DNA of 49,639 nucleotides from a virus. The notes beneath the pieces are model-generated. The model was not told the origin of the DNA. It made no database searches and saw only the letters and a list, made by a program, of their open reading frames with translations. Each line of letters begins with the position of its first letter. Within the stretch, counting starts at the first letter, position 1. The translations under genes were made by a program, and so were the position numbers. The stretch covers positions 1 through 49,639 of IMG/VR virus record IMGVR_UViG_3300027842_000203; one strand, written 5' to 3'. This document shows, one piece after another, positions 38,129-47,300 of the stretch.

Positions 38129-38400
38129 AGTTCTGGAAACTCACGCTGCGCAAGCTGGACGCGCTGATGAAACGCCGCGAGGATGAGCAGAATCACCAGC
38201 GCTTCTGCTCAGCCATCGTGGCCTCGACCATCGCCTCCGCGTGGACCGGTAAATCTCATCCGCCGTCAGACTTCATGCCCGAGCAGCGTCCTCGCTCCCC
38301 ACAGCGCATGACGCCAGAACAGCAGCTGGAAGCCATCAAGAAACTGCACAAGGCCTTCGGCGGAGACATGAAGGACTTTGAACACCGCAACATGAACTGA
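38041..38400 (+). CDS. Tail assembly chaperone C-terminal part (GT-like frameshift)
   Basis: In the -1 frame relative to the G-like gene, an open stretch begins after the stop at 38038-38040. From about 38065 it reads PVLSWLELWAIGRYDLRLTELEFWKLT, then KLDALMKRREDEQNH, which is the typical second half of siphovirus chaperones. No ATG/GTG/TTG occurs until 38167, so translation probably comes from a -1 ribosomal frameshift between 38041 and 38080, or from a non-standard start. No canonical slippery heptamer is seen. Confidence 0.65.
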   Translation, partial: AGPYAESGPVLSWLELWAIGRYDLRLTELEFWKLTLRKLDALMKRREDEQNHQRFCSAIVASTIASAWTGKSHPPSDFMPEQRPRSPQRMTPEQQLEAIKKLHKAFGGDMKDFEHRNMN

Positions 38401-38404
38401 CCCA

Positions 38405-41400
38405 ATGGCCATCAAACTCGGTCAAATCATCGTCGAACTGCAGGCCCGGACGGATGCCTTTACGAAGGGACTGTCCGACGCCAAGAACTATACGTTCACC
38501 AGCGTGGACGGCATTGTGGCCTCGCTGGGCAAGATCGGCGATGCCTTCGCCAAGCTGAAGTTCGATAACGCCTCGCAGATCAACCGCTCCCTCACCATCA
38601 TGGGCGGAGTGGCTGCGGGCGCCGCCGTTGCTGCCGCGGCTGCGCTGGGCGAGATGACCAAGAAAGGCATCGAGACCGCAGCTAAGTTCGAACTGCTCTC
38701 GCAATCCACTGGTGTCAGCACTGAGACGCTCTCCGCGCTCGGCTTTGCCGCCAAGCAGAACGGCGTGGAGCTGGACTCCCTGGCCACCGCCATGGAGCGC
38801 TTCTCCCGGACCGCGCTCACTGCCGCCCAGGGTGGCATGCGAGGGCAGACTGCTTTTCGCCAGCTAGGGATCTCGGTAACTGACGCCCAAGGAAGAATGA
38901 AGCCGACCAACGAGCTCATGCTCGAGGTGGCGGACAGATTCTCCAAAATGCAGGACGGCGCCCTGAAGACCGGGCTGGCCATGCAGCTGTTCGGACGAGC
39001 CGGCGCGCAGATGATTCCCATGCTCAACCAGGGGCGTGAAGGCCTGGCTGCGCTGGAGAATCAGGCGAAGACTCTGGGCATTGTCATCGATTCCGACACC
39101 GCGGCCGCGGCGCACCGCTTCGAGCAGGACATCAATCTGCTGAAAGCCGCCGGCGAAGGCTTTGCTCTCCAGATCACCAAAGAGATGCTCCCGGCGCTCG
39201 ATTTCCTGGCCGGGAAATTGAAGGAGACATTTGCCTCAGGAGGTGCGCAGAATCTCGCCCATGACATGGGAGTAGCTGCCAAGGGCGCGATCGCCGTGGC
39301 CGACACGTTTCTTCATGCCTTCGACCAGATCGGCATTGCTCTGGAAAGCCTGGGCCGGCTGGTGCTGGGAGTATTCGAAACCATCGGCGGGGCCCTCTTC
39401 GGCCTGGCAGAGGCCGCGGTCCTCGCCTCGCGGGCATCATTCAGGGCGAGCATCTTTGACTTCGCCGGAGCCAAGGAAGACCTGGATCGAGGCTTCAGCG
39501 CGCTGAAATCGCAAACCCAGCACGGTCTGGGAGAGATCTCGGGAGCGTTCACCGATTTCTGGAACAACAGCAAAAAGACCTGGGCTGACAATGCCGCCTT
39601 CATTACCGGCATCATGGATGGCAAGAATGCTCCCAGCAAAGAAGCTCGCAAGCCCGGCACAGCCCCGGGCGTAGTCAGTACGCAGGTCGACGTGCTCGGT
39701 CAGACCGTCGCCAAGCTGAAAGAGCAGGCGCAAGCGGAGCTGGCTCTCGCGCAGGCGCAGCTGATCGGCGAGCAATCGGCGCGGGCCACACTCGCCGCCA
39801 GCGCGGCTGAGAAGCTGGCCATGGAAGCCGCCATCAAATTGGCCGGTCAAGAGAAGATCTCTCTCGCCGCCGCACAAGCCCAGGTAGAAGCCAAGATCGG
39901 CGCCGACATTCGCGCCTTCACTGCGCTCAACGAAGACGCCAAGGTCTCGGCTGCGTTCAACAAATCGCTGAGCGACGGCGTGCGCGACAACGCCATTGCC
40001 GCCGATGCTCAGGACCGCCTGGCGCAGGCCACCCTGAAGGGCGGAGCGGCCGTGCGCCAAGCCACTATCGCCAACCAGCTTGACGCCATGGTGCGCAAGG
40101 CCGGGATCCAGCTGACCGACCAGCAGCGGCAGAAGCTCGAAGAACTGGCTGCGGCTCTGCGCAAAGTTCAGGCCGAGGAGCTCACGGCCAGGTTCGCGAC
40201 TCAGACTGTGACTATGCAGCACGCGATCGAAGCCACCCGGGCCCTCACCATGGCCCACATGAGCGACAACGAAACTCAGATTCAGGCGCAGGCGCGGATT
40301 GAAGCTCTAAACTTCGCCTATCAGAACAATATCGACATCAATGACCGGCGGATCAAGCAGCTCCAGGAGGCCTATGCCAACCAGCTGCGCGCCAACCAGG
40401 TGCAGCAGACCGCGAACGAGCTGATCAACAATTACGATCCGGCCAAAAAGTACCAGCAGTCGCTCGATCAAATCAACCAGGCCATCAAGGCCAAGATCGG
40501 TCTGGAGGAAGATGACGTCCGCGTGCAGGCGGCGCTGAACGTCGCCCTGGGCCAGTACATCCAGGCCAACGCCAAGCTGGCTGCCGATGCTGAAATGGGC
40601 CCGTGGGCGGGAATCAGGACACAACTCGCCCTGCTGACCATGCAGTACGCCAGCGTTACGCAGGCCTTTCAGAACGCCACGCAGACCGCGCTTACCGGGA
40701 TCGGCAATTCCTTCAGGACTGCGTTTACCAGCATTCTGATGGGAACCAAATCCATTGGCCAGGGATTCGCCGAGATGGGCCGCTCGATGGTAGAGAGCGT
40801 GGTCCAGGCGCTGGCTCAGATCGTCGAGCAGTGGATCATGACTCATGTGATCCTGGCTGCGCTCAACAAAATCTTCGGCACCGATCTCGGCCAGGGGTTC
40901 GATGCTTCCGCACAGACCGCCGCCAATGCCGGCCTCGCCACCTCCGATGCCTTTCTCGCCGCCGCCAACGCGCTGGCCACAGTTCCCTTCCCGGCCAACA
41001 TTGCAGCCTCGGCTGAAGTGCTGGCGCTGGGACTGGGCTATGCGGCCGGGGCGTCCGCTTCCGGCGCCATTGCCTCGGGGTCGGCGATGGGCAGTGGAAT
41101 CTCTGGAGCTATTCCTTCCGGAGCCGGCGGTTTTGATGTGCCTTTCGACACGCTGATGCAGGTCCACGCGCAGGAAGTAGTGCTGCCGGCTCGCCTCTCG
41201 CGCGGCTTCAAGGACATCATCAATAGCTTCAGCATGCCCAAGAGCGTGCAGTCCGGAGGCGGACCGGCGCTGCATTTCTACGACAACAGCAGCTTCTCCT
41301 CCATCAATGCTGAGGGGATGGCGGATGTGCTCAACACCCATCGCCGCGCTCTGGCCTCGACCATTCAAGGACTGATCGATGGCCGCCATCTGAAACTGAA

Positions 41401-41410
41401 TCCTGCTTAA
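38405..41410 (+). CDS. Tail tape measure protein
   Basis: 1001 residues, the standard position after the chaperones. Long helical Ala/Gln-rich stretches (residues 430-800, AQAELALAQAQLIGEQSA and similar), a hydrophobic segment near 70-85, and LGQIIVELQARTDAFTKGLSDAK at the N-terminus, which is typical. A hydrophobic Gly/Ala-rich stretch near 860-920 may be the membrane-interacting part. At about 1.5 A per residue the tail would be roughly 150 nm. Confidence 0.93.
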   Translation: MAIKLGQIIVELQARTDAFTKGLSDAKNYTFTSVDGIVASLGKIGDAFAKLKFDNASQINRSLTIMGGVAAGAAVAAAAALGEMTKKGIETAAKFELLSQSTGVSTETLSALGFAAKQNGVELDSLATAMERFSRTALTAAQGGMRGQTAFRQLGISVTDAQGRMKPTNELMLEVADRFSKMQDGALKTGLAMQLFGRAGAQMIPMLNQGREGLAALENQAKTLGIVIDSDTAAAAHRFEQDINLLKAAGEGFALQITKEMLPALDFLAGKLKETFASGGAQNLAHDMGVAAKGAIAVADTFLHAFDQIGIALESLGRLVLGVFETIGGALFGLAEAAVLASRASFRASIFDFAGAKEDLDRGFSALKSQTQHGLGEISGAFTDFWNNSKKTWADNAAFITGIMDGKNAPSKEARKPGTAPGVVSTQVDVLGQTVAKLKEQAQAELALAQAQLIGEQSARATLAASAAEKLAMEAAIKLAGQEKISLAAAQAQVEAKIGADIRAFTALNEDAKVSAAFNKSLSDGVRDNAIAADAQDRLAQATLKGGAAVRQATIANQLDAMVRKAGIQLTDQQRQKLEELAAALRKVQAEELTARFATQTVTMQHAIEATRALTMAHMSDNETQIQAQARIEALNFAYQNNIDINDRRIKQLQEAYANQLRANQVQQTANELINNYDPAKKYQQSLDQINQAIKAKIGLEEDDVRVQAALNVALGQYIQANAKLAADAEMGPWAGIRTQLALLTMQYASVTQAFQNATQTALTGIGNSFRTAFTSILMGTKSIGQGFAEMGRSMVESVVQALAQIVEQWIMTHVILAALNKIFGTDLGQGFDASAQTAANAGLATSDAFLAAANALATVPFPANIAASAEVLALGLGYAAGASASGAIASGSAMGSGISGAIPSGAGGFDVPFDTLMQVHAQEVVLPARLSRGFKDIINSFSMPKSVQSGGGPALHFYDNSSFSSINAEGMADVLNTHRRALASTIQGLIDGRHLKLNPA

Positions 41411-41412
41411 AT

Positions 41413-41583
41413 ATGAACTGGGAAGCCATCGCCGAAGAAGGCTACATCAAATACGCGCAGCAGATGCGCCAGGCGGGTCAGCAGCCCAAGACCTGGGAGC
41501 AGCTGTCCACTGCCGAGCAGGGCGCGTGGTTGCTCGCCGCGAAGCAGGTAGGCCTGCTGGTGGTCAAAGCATTCCTGGCATAG
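41413..41583 (+). CDS. Small hypothetical tail protein
   Basis: 56 residues from ATG 41413, two bases after the tape-measure stop. Helical, rich in Gln/Ala, ending in a hydrophobic stretch (VGLLVVKAFLA). Not recognised. Confidence 0.5.
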   Translation: MNWEAIAEEGYIKYAQQMRQAGQQPKTWEQLSTAEQGAWLLAAKQVGLLVVKAFLA

Positions 41584-41589
41584 TCACCG

Positions 41590-42261
41590 ATGCCCGATCT
41601 CCTCTTTCCCAAACTCTCTCCCGCCTGGGGCATCAAGCGCACGATGGCGATGAGCACGCAGGTCTCGCGCGCGCCATCCGGCCGCCGCGTCGCCGTCCAA
41701 TTCCAGCAATACCCGCGCTGGAACTTCCAGCTGCAGCTGCTCTCCCTGAGCTCTGACGGCGTAGTCCACTCGCCCAATATCTACGATGACTTCAACAGCT
41801 TGCTGGGTCTGATGCTGCAGGCCGGAGGGCGGGCCAAGACCTTCCTCTTTTCGGCGCGCGACTACAACTCCGTCGCCGGCCAGGCGCTCACTATCCTGAC
41901 CGACGATTCAGGAAATAAGTTCTCCCCGGTCCGCTACTCCATCGGCCCATTCACAGACATGGTGACCGATCTCAACGGAGCCATTGTGGTCCGCGACAAC
42001 GGCGTGGTGAAGACGCTTGGAACCGACTTCATTCTTCAGACCGGAGTCACATCCAGCACCTTCAGCGAGCCGGGCCTGATCATCGCCTGGCAATCCGGGC
42101 ATAACCCCACCGGTCCGGTGACCGCCGACTTTGCCTTCTACTACCGCTGTGCGTTTACCAGCGAAAGCGTGAACGATTCCACCCCGCCGAGCTTCGAGAA
42201 CTGGATCCAGAACTATTGGAAAGTGCCGCTCGAGTTCGAGAGCGAGTTCGACAATGCCTGA
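41590..42261 (+). CDS. Distal tail protein (DUF2460 family)
   Basis: 223 residues. LSPAWGIKRTMAMSTQVSRAPSGR and RWNFQLQLLSL, then FLFSARDYNSVAG and SPVRYSIGPFTDMV, match DUF2460, the RcGTA gp12-like distal tail family. It forms a hub ring at the tail tip. Overlaps the next gene by 8 bases. Confidence 0.88.
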   Translation: MPDLLFPKLSPAWGIKRTMAMSTQVSRAPSGRRVAVQFQQYPRWNFQLQLLSLSSDGVVHSPNIYDDFNSLLGLMLQAGGRAKTFLFSARDYNSVAGQALTILTDDSGNKFSPVRYSIGPFTDMVTDLNGAIVVRDNGVVKTLGTDFILQTGVTSSTFSEPGLIIAWQSGHNPTGPVTADFAFYYRCAFTSESVNDSTPPSFENWIQNYWKVPLEFESEFDNA

Positions 42262-42616
42262 ATTGCATACAAGCAAACCCTCTTTAGGTCTCGGGACCAA
42301 AGTGCTTTTCGACGGGATAGAGTTAGGGAACGTTATTTCCCTTTCAATCAAAGACGGAAAGATACGGATATCGTGCTTCTACATACCCGACGATCCCGGA
42401 CAGCAGGCTATTCTCGACGCAGCAATGCAGCCTGGTCAAATACAGCATCATTCTGTGCTCATGCGCTTTTCCAGCGGCGCTTCAATCTGCTACGGTGGTA
42501 AGAAAGTAAGCGGCGGCGTGAAGATCGGGCCACCATACGATGATGCGATAACCATGGATGTGGCCTGCTGGGAATTTGTCCGCTGTTCGCGAACCTCCGA
42601 GGAGCGACATGCGTAA
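42254..42616 (+). CDS. Hypothetical protein inside tail-tip module
   Basis: 120 residues from ATG 42254. Beta-rich, more AT-rich than the flanking genes, and lies between DUF2460 and DUF2163, which are normally adjacent. Could be a tail accessory or a moron. Not recognised. Confidence 0.55.
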   Translation: MPELHTSKPSLGLGTKVLFDGIELGNVISLSIKDGKIRISCFYIPDDPGQQAILDAAMQPGQIQHHSVLMRFSSGASICYGGKKVSGGVKIGPPYDDAITMDVACWEFVRCSRTSEERHA

Positions 42617-43514
42617 GGTGACCGGCGGCAGCGGCGCCGACACCACATCCACCGTTCTCGCCTTCCTCCAAGCTGGCCACGTCTTCGAGATCGCCCACCT
42701 CTACCTGATCGGCGAGCCCGATGATCCCGTCGCGCTTTTCCTTACCGACTGGCAATCCCCGCTCAAATATCCCGTCTGGGGCACGTTTAAAACAGCCGCC
42801 ATCTCGCGCGCTGCAGTAAAAAGCCAGATCGGGCTCCAGGTCGATAATCTCGACATCACCTGGTCTCCGGCCGCGGCCACTTTCACGCAAAACACGCAGA
42901 CCGCTGGCCCGCTGCAGCTCGCGCATCAGGGGTTCTACGACAACAAGAAAGTGAGGGTCTGGAAGGTCTACATGCCCACGCCCGGGGATGCCTCGACCTA
43001 CGGAGCGTCGGAATTGTTCGGCGGCTGGATCGCCAAGACCGAGATCTCGCGCGGTGTGATCAAGTTCACGGTCCAATCTTTCCTGAACGTGATCGACCAG
43101 TACGTGCCTGGGCACATCATCGAGCTGACTGACAACGTCGACAACTACGCCGGAGTCACGCCGCCCGCTGGAGTCAGCTCCGTCCCGCAGTTCGCGGTAA
43201 TTGCCGGTAGTTCTCAGACGGTGCTGATCCTGGATGCGACCTCGCCATCGCCCCACCACATCTTCGGGACCAACGCTCTGTTCGGCGGTGCCGTGTTCTT
43301 CAACAAAGGCGGCTCGCAGACGCTGGGCGGGATTTGGAGCGGGATCGCCTCCAACAAGCTGATCACCATCAGCAGCGTCAACTACAACCAGGTTGCTCTC
43401 TACACGCCGTTGCCATGGGCCCCGACTCCCGGCGTGGACACCTGCTTCATCGGCGCGCGTCCCAACACCGGGAATGGATTTCTTTATGTGCCGGCGCCGG
43501 AGAGCGCAGTCTAA
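42609..43514 (+). CDS. Tail hub protein (DUF2163/BR0599 family)
   Basis: 301 residues from ATG 42609. HLYLIGEPDDPVALFLTDW, LQVDNLDITWSPA and WKVYMPTPG with a VGL-like C-terminus fit the phage BR0599/DUF2163 family, the baseplate hub of RcGTA-like tails. Follows DUF2460 and precedes NlpC/P60, the usual order. Confidence 0.85.
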   Translation: MRKVTGGSGADTTSTVLAFLQAGHVFEIAHLYLIGEPDDPVALFLTDWQSPLKYPVWGTFKTAAISRAAVKSQIGLQVDNLDITWSPAAATFTQNTQTAGPLQLAHQGFYDNKKVRVWKVYMPTPGDASTYGASELFGGWIAKTEISRGVIKFTVQSFLNVIDQYVPGHIIELTDNVDNYAGVTPPAGVSSVPQFAVIAGSSQTVLILDATSPSPHHIFGTNALFGGAVFFNKGGSQTLGGIWSGIASNKLITISSVNYNQVALYTPLPWAPTPGVDTCFIGARPNTGNGFLYVPAPESAV

Positions 43515-43742
43515 ATGGCTATATCGTTAAAATTCACGTTCGACGACTCAGCCATCCAGAATGCGCTGCGAATGATCAAGCAAAATCCCTTTGCGCATGA
43601 GCGCGTCTGTCTAATGCTGAACGCCGGCCGCTTCCGCGAACTGTTTACCATGCGGAGCGAACCCGTTTCTTTCGACACTCTGCTGATCTTGCTTGAGCCG
43701 ACGCCGGCGCTTCTGGCGATCTGCGCCTCGGTGATGAACTGA
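43515..43742 (+). CDS. Small hypothetical protein
   Basis: 75 residues starting directly after the hub stop. Helical, with one hydrophobic C-terminal region (FDTLLILLEPTPALLAICASVM). Not recognised. Confidence 0.5.
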   Translation: MAISLKFTFDDSAIQNALRMIKQNPFAHERVCLMLNAGRFRELFTMRSEPVSFDTLLILLEPTPALLAICASVMN

Positions 43743-43745
43743 CCC

Positions 43746-43895
43746 GTGAAAACCCGCACCTGCCCGCGCTGCAAAGGTGTTCAACGCAAGCGGCCCACTC
43801 GAACCGGAGTGAAATGGTGCCACGTTGAGCGCGGAGCCGGCGAGAGATGCAGAAAGATGCGGGAGAAAGACCAACTCAAGCTGCAATTGAAATGA
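43746..43895 (+). CDS. Small zinc-finger-like protein
   Basis: 49 residues from GTG 43746. CPRC, WC and RC cysteines plus a very basic sequence (RKRPTRTG) suggest a zinc-binding peptide. ATGA-coupled to the NlpC/P60 gene. Confidence 0.45.
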   Translation: MKTRTCPRCKGVQRKRPTRTGVKWCHVERGAGERCRKMREKDQLKLQLK

Positions 43896-44380
43896 TCACT
43901 CGCTCCGAAGTCGTTGCCGAGGCCCGCAGCTGGCTCACTACTCCCTATATCCGTCGCGCGCGCGTCAAGGGCGCCGGCTGCGATTGCTTTACGCTGCTCT
44001 TTGCCGTCTACCTCTGGGCCGGATTCATTCCCGAGAGCGAAGCGGAAAAGGTAGACAACGCCGTCATCTCCTCCGACTGGTTCTGCCACGTCGATAAAGG
44101 CGATGAGCGCTACATGTATTGGCTGCTCAAGCACGCCTCGAAAATCGGCGAAGGCATCGGCAGCGCCGGCGGAACTCTGCCCGGCAACCTGGCTCTCTGC
44201 CGCTCCGTCGGAAGCTCTGTGTTTAATCACGGTGGCCTGATCGTGAAGTGGCCCAGGGTGATTCACTGCACTGTTTCCTCAGGTGTGGCCGAAGTCAGCG
44301 CTGCCACCGATCCGCTGTGGTGCCATAACCAGCTGGTAATCCTGGATTCGTGGGCGAAGTTAGAAGCCAGCGCCCAATAG
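43892..44380 (+). CDS. NlpC/P60-family tail peptidase
   Basis: 162 residues from ATG 43892. WLTTPYIRRARVKGAGCDCFTLL holds the catalytic Cys, and NHGGLIVKWPRVIH the His. The family cleaves cell-wall peptides. Its position before the J-like protein is the RcGTA gp14/lambda K place, indicating an enzyme helping DNA entry. Confidence 0.87.
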   Translation: MITRSEVVAEARSWLTTPYIRRARVKGAGCDCFTLLFAVYLWAGFIPESEAEKVDNAVISSDWFCHVDKGDERYMYWLLKHASKIGEGIGSAGGTLPGNLALCRSVGSSVFNHGGLIVKWPRVIHCTVSSGVAEVSAATDPLWCHNQLVILDSWAKLEASAQ

Positions 44381-44389
44381 CTTCCCTTC

Positions 44390-47300
44390 ATGTTTCAGAA
44401 ACTTTCTCAGTCCAAAACCAAGCCCACCGCGGTTGATACGCAGATTCAGGCCTCGGTCTATGGCGCCACCATTCCCAAGATTCTGGGGACGGTCCGCGGC
44501 CGCGTCTACGTGATCTGGGCGGCGAACCTGCGCAAGGGCTCGAGCGGAAAGAAGGGAAAGAAGTCCAGCAAAAAAGGCCAGCCCACCTACGTAGAGAACA
44601 TCGATTTCCTGCTGGCGGAAAACCCCATCGTGGCCGCTCTGCGCGCCTGGTACAACACCAGCAACAAGCTTGACCTCACGTTTACCAGCCTGACCACCAC
44701 CGTCTCCGGAGGATCGCCACTGGCGCTTGGCCAGGTGGTGCAGCTGCCCACCGATTGCTATGCCGTGATCGGCGTGACCATGCAGACGCCGTACTCGGTC
44801 ACCTTCAACGACTACGGCGGCAGCGGCTCGATCTCGCTCAGCGGCAACTTCGACACGCCCTGCTGGAATGAAAACTTCCACGGCCCCGATCCAGCCAACC
44901 AGTCCGGCTACCGCAATTTCCCATTCATCTATCGCATCATCCCCGGCTATGTTGTCTTCGACAACCCCATCAGCGTGGGCGTTTCCGTCACCATCCACTA
45001 CGCCAAGCTGATCAACAATAAGGTGCCGCTGGCGCAACTGCGCCTAAGCTTTGAGTCCACTCTCGGTAGCGGCAGCGAGTACGCCGGCTTCTCGGCGCAG
45101 CAACTTCTCTATCCGCAGTATGCTGGTGCAGGCTCTCCCGACCTCGACCTGGGCTCGGGGCCAGCCATTCCCAACATCAACCTGGAACTGATGGGAGCCT
45201 TTCCGGTCTATGCGTCGGGCGATGCCGATTTTGCCGACATGATCGAGGCCATCATCAAGCTGGGATATGACCAGGCGGGCATCGATCCCACAACTGGAGC
45301 AACGCTGGGACAGGCCTACGCCGGCACACAGGGTGGACTCTCCTGCTTCAATCTTCCCGGTGCATTGCAAAAGAAGTTTCGCAGTGGCCTGGAGGCGATG
45401 GGTACGGGAGGCTTTCCTGGATCATGGGCCGCGAGCACGTCCTTCGGTCCGCCCCAGAACATCCTCGATCCATCGGGAAACATTCAAACGGCGATCGTGA
45501 GCGGGACCACCGGCAGCTCCATGCCCACGTTTAACGACACTGGTGGGCTCACGCATGATGGCACCGTTACCTGGATCAATGCCGACTTCCGCCATATCCA
45601 GTTCACACTGCCCAACACTGCCGGCAACGTACTGGTAGTGTGCGCAAGTTGTAAAGCTGCCGCCATCACCGGCATTCAGGACACGGCTGGCAACACCTGG
45701 ACCGCCGTTTTTCCCGGTACTCCGGTGTATCAGGTCTTCTACGCCACTAATATCGCCGCCGCCAACAATAACGTGATCATGATCAAAGGTTCGGAGTGGG
45801 GAGACTCCGGTGGCCTGCTTGACACAAATGGCGATGACTGGGACCTCTCCATCTTTGAAATCGCCGGCGTCGACTCGGTGGACGTGGTAGCAAAAACGAC
45901 CGGAAGCGGCACGACCATTGATCTCAGCGTCACTACGACCAACGATCAGGGCAAGAGCGAATATCTGCTGGGCTTCGTGCGCGTAGCGCCGGGAAGCGGT
46001 TCGGTCAACGAAAGCATCCCGCAGTGGTCGCCGCTGATTGCTTCACAGAACCTGGCCGGGACTGGACTCGGTCCGGCCTGGCATCTGACCCAGCAGCGCC
46101 AGGTATCGAACCCGGGCACCTACCACTTCACCACCAGCACCACCAGCAACAACTGGGCCGCCGTGCTCCTGTCATTCAAGGCGACACAACCGCCCGCCAA
46201 GGCCGGTGGCTTTGGCGACATCATCGATCTTCCCACGCTCAATCTTTCCCGCCTGCAGAGCCGGGCCAACGGGCTCTGGGGATCGCTCTACATGGATTCC
46301 CAGCGCAAAGCCTCGGAATGGCTGCAGGAGCTGTACATGGCCATGAACGCGGCGCCGGTCTGGTCCGGATTCAAATTGAAGTCGATTCCCTACAGCGAAG
46401 TCTCGGCCGTGGGCAACGGCGCCATCTACAACGCGCCCACCGCGTCTGGCCCGATCGCCGATCTCTCCACCGAGAGCAACGACTTCATCGGCGCGCCCGG
46501 GCAGGCGGCCGTCACCGAGCAGCGGACCTCGCCGGTAGTCCATCCTGACATCATCCAGATCCAGCACCCCAACCGGGCCTCGGACTATGCCAGCGTGACT
46601 GAATCGCTTCCTGAAACGGGCAGTGTTGCGCTCTACGGGCCGCGCAAGGCGTCGCCGATCAATCTGTCATGCGTCTATGACTCCGGCGTCTCGCGCGCGC
46701 TGCTGGGAATCCTCACGCGCAGGCAGGCCTACATACGCAGCAGTTACAAGTTCAAGCTGCAGCCAAAGTGGGCGCTGCTCGAGCCCATGGACCTGATCAC
46801 CATTACCGATCCGCTTGCTGGTTTAAACAAGGTCCCGGTGCGGATCACCTCCATCTCAGAAGATGACAAGTTTGCTGGGGCCTCCGAGGCGGAGCCCTTC
46901 ATCTATGGCACGCACGCGCCCACCGCCGTCCCGGTGGCCACGTTTCCAACTCCTTACCAGCCGCCCACGGGCGCCACGCCGGCGAGCGTGAACCCGCCCA
47001 TCATCTTCGAACCGGTACCGGCGCTCTACGGCCAGCAGAACCAGCAGGAATTGTGGCTGGCCGTTTCCGATCCTGATCCGCTCTATGGCGGATGCCTGGT
47101 TGAGATCTCAACCGATGGCGGGAATAGCTACAACCCGCTGGGCTCGATCGCGGGTAATTCCGAGATGGGCGTCTCCACCGCCGACTGGCCGGCCGCGGCC
47201 GATCCTGATACCACGAACGATCTGCCGGTCGATCTGACCATGAGCCTGGGAACGCTCGGCTCTTATTCGGTGGCTCAGGAAGATCAGTTCGTCGCTCCCT

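Noticed and set aside
40307-41389. 360-residue minus-strand frame opposite the tape measure
   Set aside because: Same shadow effect; composition rich in Gly/Arg/Leu/His without domains.
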